Below are positions 61,537 to 64,000 of a stretch of DNA of 64,000 nt, one piece after another. The translations under genes and the position numbers were made by a program. The notes below the pieces were generated by a model that was given only the letters and a program-made list of their open reading frames with translations, was not told the DNA's origin and did no database searches. The stretch is from Olsenella porci (GTDB lineage: Bacteria > Actinomycetota > Coriobacteriia > Coriobacteriales > Atopobiaceae), in the NCBI RefSeq assembly GCF_009695875.1, contig NZ_VUNC01000006.1, positions 62,001 through 126,000 of the forward strand, written 5' to 3'. Position 1 is the first letter of the stretch, and every line of letters starts with the position of its first letter.

Positions 61537-61665
61537 GCAACGAACGAACCAACAAACGCAGCAGCAAGCACCACCAACGCAACACAACGCAGCTCAAACG
61601 AACCACCATCACACCACCAACGCAGCCGGGCTCGCCCGGCTGCCTTCAGCAAAGAGGGGCAAACC
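61537..61665 (+). promoter_or_regulatory. T-depleted CA-rich leader with hairpin before ftsL
   Basis: The first 84 bases (61537-61620) contain only two T residues and are dominated by AAC, CAA and CCA words. They are followed by a perfect 9-bp hairpin, GCAGCCGGG-CTCG-CCCGGCTGC (61622-61643), then AAAGAGGGG as the ribosome site of ftsL. The C-rich, G-poor, unstructured RNA resembles Rho-loading (rut) sequence, and the hairpin lacks a U-tract. A regulatory role inside the dcw operon is inference. Confidence 0.55.
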
Positions 61666-62151
61666 ATGAGGTACGCAGGGTCCGAGGCACGTGTCCTCGA
61701 CGCCGCCGAGAGGCGTACGCAGGAGGTAGAGCGTCACGCCCCCTTCGAGGTCGTCGAGGGCGGCGGGCTGGATGCCCGGGCTCGTCAGGGGGTCTCGGGG
61801 CGGTTCCTCCGCAGGTTCGAGATCTTCATGGTTTGTACGGCAGCGCTCCTCGCCCTTGGCGCCGTCAGGGTCGCCATGACCAGCGCGACGGTCGCCACCC
61901 TCCAGCAGAACGCCGCCCTGGAGCAGAAGATCTCGACCTCCGAGGACGACAACGGCGAGCTCCAGATCGAGCACTCGGTGCTCTCCAGCTCGTCTCGCAT
62001 CGACCTCATCGCAACCGAGAACTACGGCATGGTCCGTCCCACTTCCACCGACACGATCACCCTGGGGAGCTCGGACCAGTCCTCCACGACCGCTTCTGCA
62101 GATGATGCGCAATCCGCCCAGCAGACTCAGGCCGCGGCCTCGGAGTCGTAG
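61666..62151 (+). CDS. ftsL: FtsL-like cell division protein
   Basis: A 161-residue bitopic protein: a ~50-residue cytosolic part, one membrane helix (about 51-70), a leucine-zipper-like region (ATLQQNAALEQKISTSED to about 120) ending in IDLIATENYGMVRP, which matches the FtsL/DivIC end, and a low-complexity Ser/Ala/Gln tail. FtsL works with FtsB/DivIC and FtsQ to activate septal synthesis. Identification rests on topology and its place between rsmH and the transpeptidase gene. Confidence 0.8.
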   Translation: MRYAGSEARVLDAAERRTQEVERHAPFEVVEGGGLDARARQGVSGRFLRRFEIFMVCTAALLALGAVRVAMTSATVATLQQNAALEQKISTSEDDNGELQIEHSVLSSSSRIDLIATENYGMVRPTSTDTITLGSSDQSSTTASADDAQSAQQTQAAASES

Positions 62152-62162
62152 ACTTCTCTCTC

Positions 62163-63959
62163 GTGAGAAGCACACAAGACAACAGCCGACGCGGGAGGAA
62201 TCCCAGTCCCGAGGCCTCCTACGACGAGGCGTCACGGCGGCGCCGCATGCGGTCGCTCCGCCGCGGCGGTCCTGACTTCGACTCAAATGCCAAGTTCCTC
62301 ATGGTCTTTGTTGCCGTCCTGGCGGCGATTGTGGCGGGCAAGCTCGTCTACCTCCAGGTGTTCGAAGCCTCGAATCTTAGCAAGCAGGCCGAGGCCATGC
62401 GCACCAACACCGTCACCATCCAGGCGAAGCGCGGAACCATCTACGACCGCAACGGCAACGTCCTCGCCATGAGCCAGGACTGCACCACGATCTACTGCAA
62501 TCCCAACGAGGTCCAGGCGGGCTCCATCGAGGAGGCCGCCAAGATTCTCGCCGAGGACACCGGTGGTGACGAGAGCGACTTCCTCTCGATCCTCACGCAG
62601 GACACCACCTTCGCCTACCTCAAGCGCAAAGTGGACAACTCCGTCGCCGACCAGGTGAAGGAGGACCTCGCAAAGGCTAACATCTCGGGGGTCTACTACC
62701 TCAGCGACGTGCGGCGCGTGTACCCGTACGGCTCGGTGGGAAGCCAGGTCCTGGGCATCGTGGGCACGGACGGCGACGGCCTCACCGGCCTCGAGCTCTA
62801 CTACAACGACATCCTCAAGGGCACCGACGGCGAGATGATCTTCGAGACCGGCAGCGGTGGGACGCCCATTGCCGGGGAGACCGCCCAGACCAAGGATGCC
62901 AAGGATGGCACGGACATCGTTATCTCGCTCGACATCGACATCCAGAAGGTCGCGGAGGAGACGATCACCCAGGGCGTCAAGGACTACTCCGCCGACTCGG
63001 GCTCGGTCATGGTCACCGACCCCACCACGGGCGAGATCCTGGCGGCCTGCTCGACCCCTATGTTCGACGTCACCGACACCTCCACGATCGAGGACGGGGC
63101 GACCAGCCTCAAGCTCGTCTCGTCGTCGTTTGAGCCCGGCTCCATCTTCAAGCTGCTGACCATGGCGATCGGCATCGACAACGGCCTCATCACGCCCGAC
63201 AGCACGTTTGACGTCCCCGCCAAGGTGCAGGTGGGCAGCGACTGGGTCGGCGACGACGACAATCGCAGCTACGAGATGAACATGTCGGTGCGAGAGATCC
63301 TCAGGCGCTCGTCCAACGCGGGAACTGCCCTGGTGGCCCAGCAGGTGATAGGTGCCGACACCTTTGCCAGCGGTATCGAGAAGTTTGGCATCGGCTCCAA
63401 GACGGGAATCGACTTCCCCGGCGAGGTCGCCGGCATCGTCAAGACGCGCGAGCACTACGACAACGCGAGCCTGGGCGCCATGTCGTTTGGCCAGTCGCTG
63501 GCCATCCCACTGGTGCAGATGGTCAAGGCGGTCGACTCCATCGCGGACGACGGCACGCTCACCACGCCCCACTTCCTCGTGAAGAAGGGGGGCGAGACGG
63601 TGGAGTGGAAGAGCGCGGGCACCTCGGTCTCGAAGGAGACCGCCGACCAGGTCACCGACATGATGCGGACCGTAGTGCAGGAGGGCACCGCGACTGCCGC
63701 CCAGGTCGACGGCTACGACGTGGCGGGCAAGACCGGCACGGGCGAGCAGGCGGGCGAGACGGGCTCCTACATAGAGAACAGCTACGTGAGCTCGCTCATC
63801 GGCTTCGCCAACGCGGACGACCCCAAGGTCCTGGTGTACGTGGGTCTCAACGGAACTCCATATCTGGCCACCTCATCTGCCGCCCCCCTGTTCTCGACTA
63901 TCATGAGTGCTGCTCTTTCGGACCTGGGCGTGGAGCCCACGTCCGGCACGAGCTCATAG
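62163..63959 (+). CDS. ftsI: Division-type penicillin-binding protein (class B transpeptidase)
   Basis: The 598-residue protein has a basic cytosolic start, one membrane helix (45-65), a pedestal domain (RGTIYDRNGNVLA) and a transpeptidase domain with S327 in the SxxK motif GSIFK, the SSN triad at 383-385 and KTGTGE at 523. It cross-links septal peptidoglycan. No PASTA domains are seen. The GTG start at 62163 has a weak ribosome site and lies 11 bp after ftsL. The name ftsI is from position and domain content. Confidence 0.9.
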   Translation: MRSTQDNSRRGRNPSPEASYDEASRRRRMRSLRRGGPDFDSNAKFLMVFVAVLAAIVAGKLVYLQVFEASNLSKQAEAMRTNTVTIQAKRGTIYDRNGNVLAMSQDCTTIYCNPNEVQAGSIEEAAKILAEDTGGDESDFLSILTQDTTFAYLKRKVDNSVADQVKEDLAKANISGVYYLSDVRRVYPYGSVGSQVLGIVGTDGDGLTGLELYYNDILKGTDGEMIFETGSGGTPIAGETAQTKDAKDGTDIVISLDIDIQKVAEETITQGVKDYSADSGSVMVTDPTTGEILAACSTPMFDVTDTSTIEDGATSLKLVSSSFEPGSIFKLLTMAIGIDNGLITPDSTFDVPAKVQVGSDWVGDDDNRSYEMNMSVREILRRSSNAGTALVAQQVIGADTFASGIEKFGIGSKTGIDFPGEVAGIVKTREHYDNASLGAMSFGQSLAIPLVQMVKAVDSIADDGTLTTPHFLVKKGGETVEWKSAGTSVSKETADQVTDMMRTVVQEGTATAAQVDGYDVAGKTGTGEQAGETGSYIENSYVSSLIGFANADDPKVLVYVGLNGTPYLATSSAAPLFSTIMSAALSDLGVEPTSGTSS

Positions 63960-63980
63960 GCCCAAGTGGGAGAGGAATCG

Positions 63981-64000
63981 ATGTTCTCTATCAGCGTTTC
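63981..64000 (+). CDS. Start of the next dcw-cluster gene (partial)
   Basis: ATG at 63981 follows GGGAGAGGA and opens a frame (MFSISV) that runs off the window. Its position after the transpeptidase suggests a murein precursor gene such as mraY or a Mur ligase, but six codons are not enough to tell. Confidence 0.4.

Overview
The window is high-GC chromosomal DNA from an actinobacterium. Gene content and order point to the class Coriobacteriia, probably family Atopobiaceae (Olsenella/Atopobium-like). The signs are densely packed short operons, GTG and TTG starts behind GGGAGG- or GAGAGGGG-type ribosome sites, a mannose-type PTS with a DUF956 partner, the acetylase branch of lysine synthesis, and alaS-ruvX-mltG-aroK-pepP and nusB-xseB-tlyA-nadK-recN blocks. 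The genus is inference; no rRNA or tRNA gene was found. The window opens inside gatA and closes in the division/cell-wall (dcw) cluster.

Layout. 1-2089: gatA (3' end) and gatB. 2183-8528: lysine/diaminopimelate genes patA, dapL, then a lysine riboswitch, then lysA, dapA, dapB, dapH. 8855-10476: iron alcohol dehydrogenase with a strong terminator, and a small membrane protein. 10524-16269 (minus): a large VWA/DUF2201 protein, its MoxR-type AAA+ ATPase and a LarA-family nickel racemase. 16437-27885: mixed housekeeping and accessory genes: two Cof-type HAD phosphatases, an MFS exporter, a zinc-phospholipase-C-like protein, Vsr, a PPP phosphatase, a hypoxanthine/uracil DNA glycosylase, an SGNH-GNAT fusion, a glutathionylspermidine-synthase-like ATP-grasp enzyme and a dGTPase-like HD hydrolase. 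27926-33217 (minus): a visibly less GC-rich cyclic-di-GMP block with a diguanylate cyclase, an EAL/PAS protein and a DUF2798 membrane protein.

33535-46989: rarA, an A24 peptidase, a DUF948-like protein, an RsbW-like/sigma-factor pair, an AI-2E family permease, alaS, ruvX, mltG, a YqeG phosphatase, aroK, a decayed aroB-like gene and pepP. 47404-50726: a mannose-family PTS operon with a long regulatory leader. 50864-58974: efp, Asp23, nusB, xseB, tlyA, nadK, recN, pyrG, xerD. 58975-60083: a 1.1 kb gene-free stretch with 40-bp tandem repeats, strong hairpins and a symmetric 151-bp array of four inverted copies of a 24-bp unit, ending in the mraZ promoter with MraZ boxes. 60084-64000: mraZ, rsmH, ftsL-like, a division transpeptidase, and the first bases of another gene.

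The genes work together in a few visible groups. patA/dapL plus lysA-dapA-dapB-dapH give nearly all of the acetylase route to diaminopimelate and lysine, and only the second half lies behind the riboswitch. vsr and the DNA glycosylase both deal with deaminated bases. The diguanylate cyclase and EAL protein would make and destroy the same second messenger. The most unusual items are the palindromic four-copy array before mraZ, the VWA/MoxR/LarA operon, the SGNH-GNAT fusion, the catalytically eroded AroB homologue, and the T-depleted leader before ftsL.
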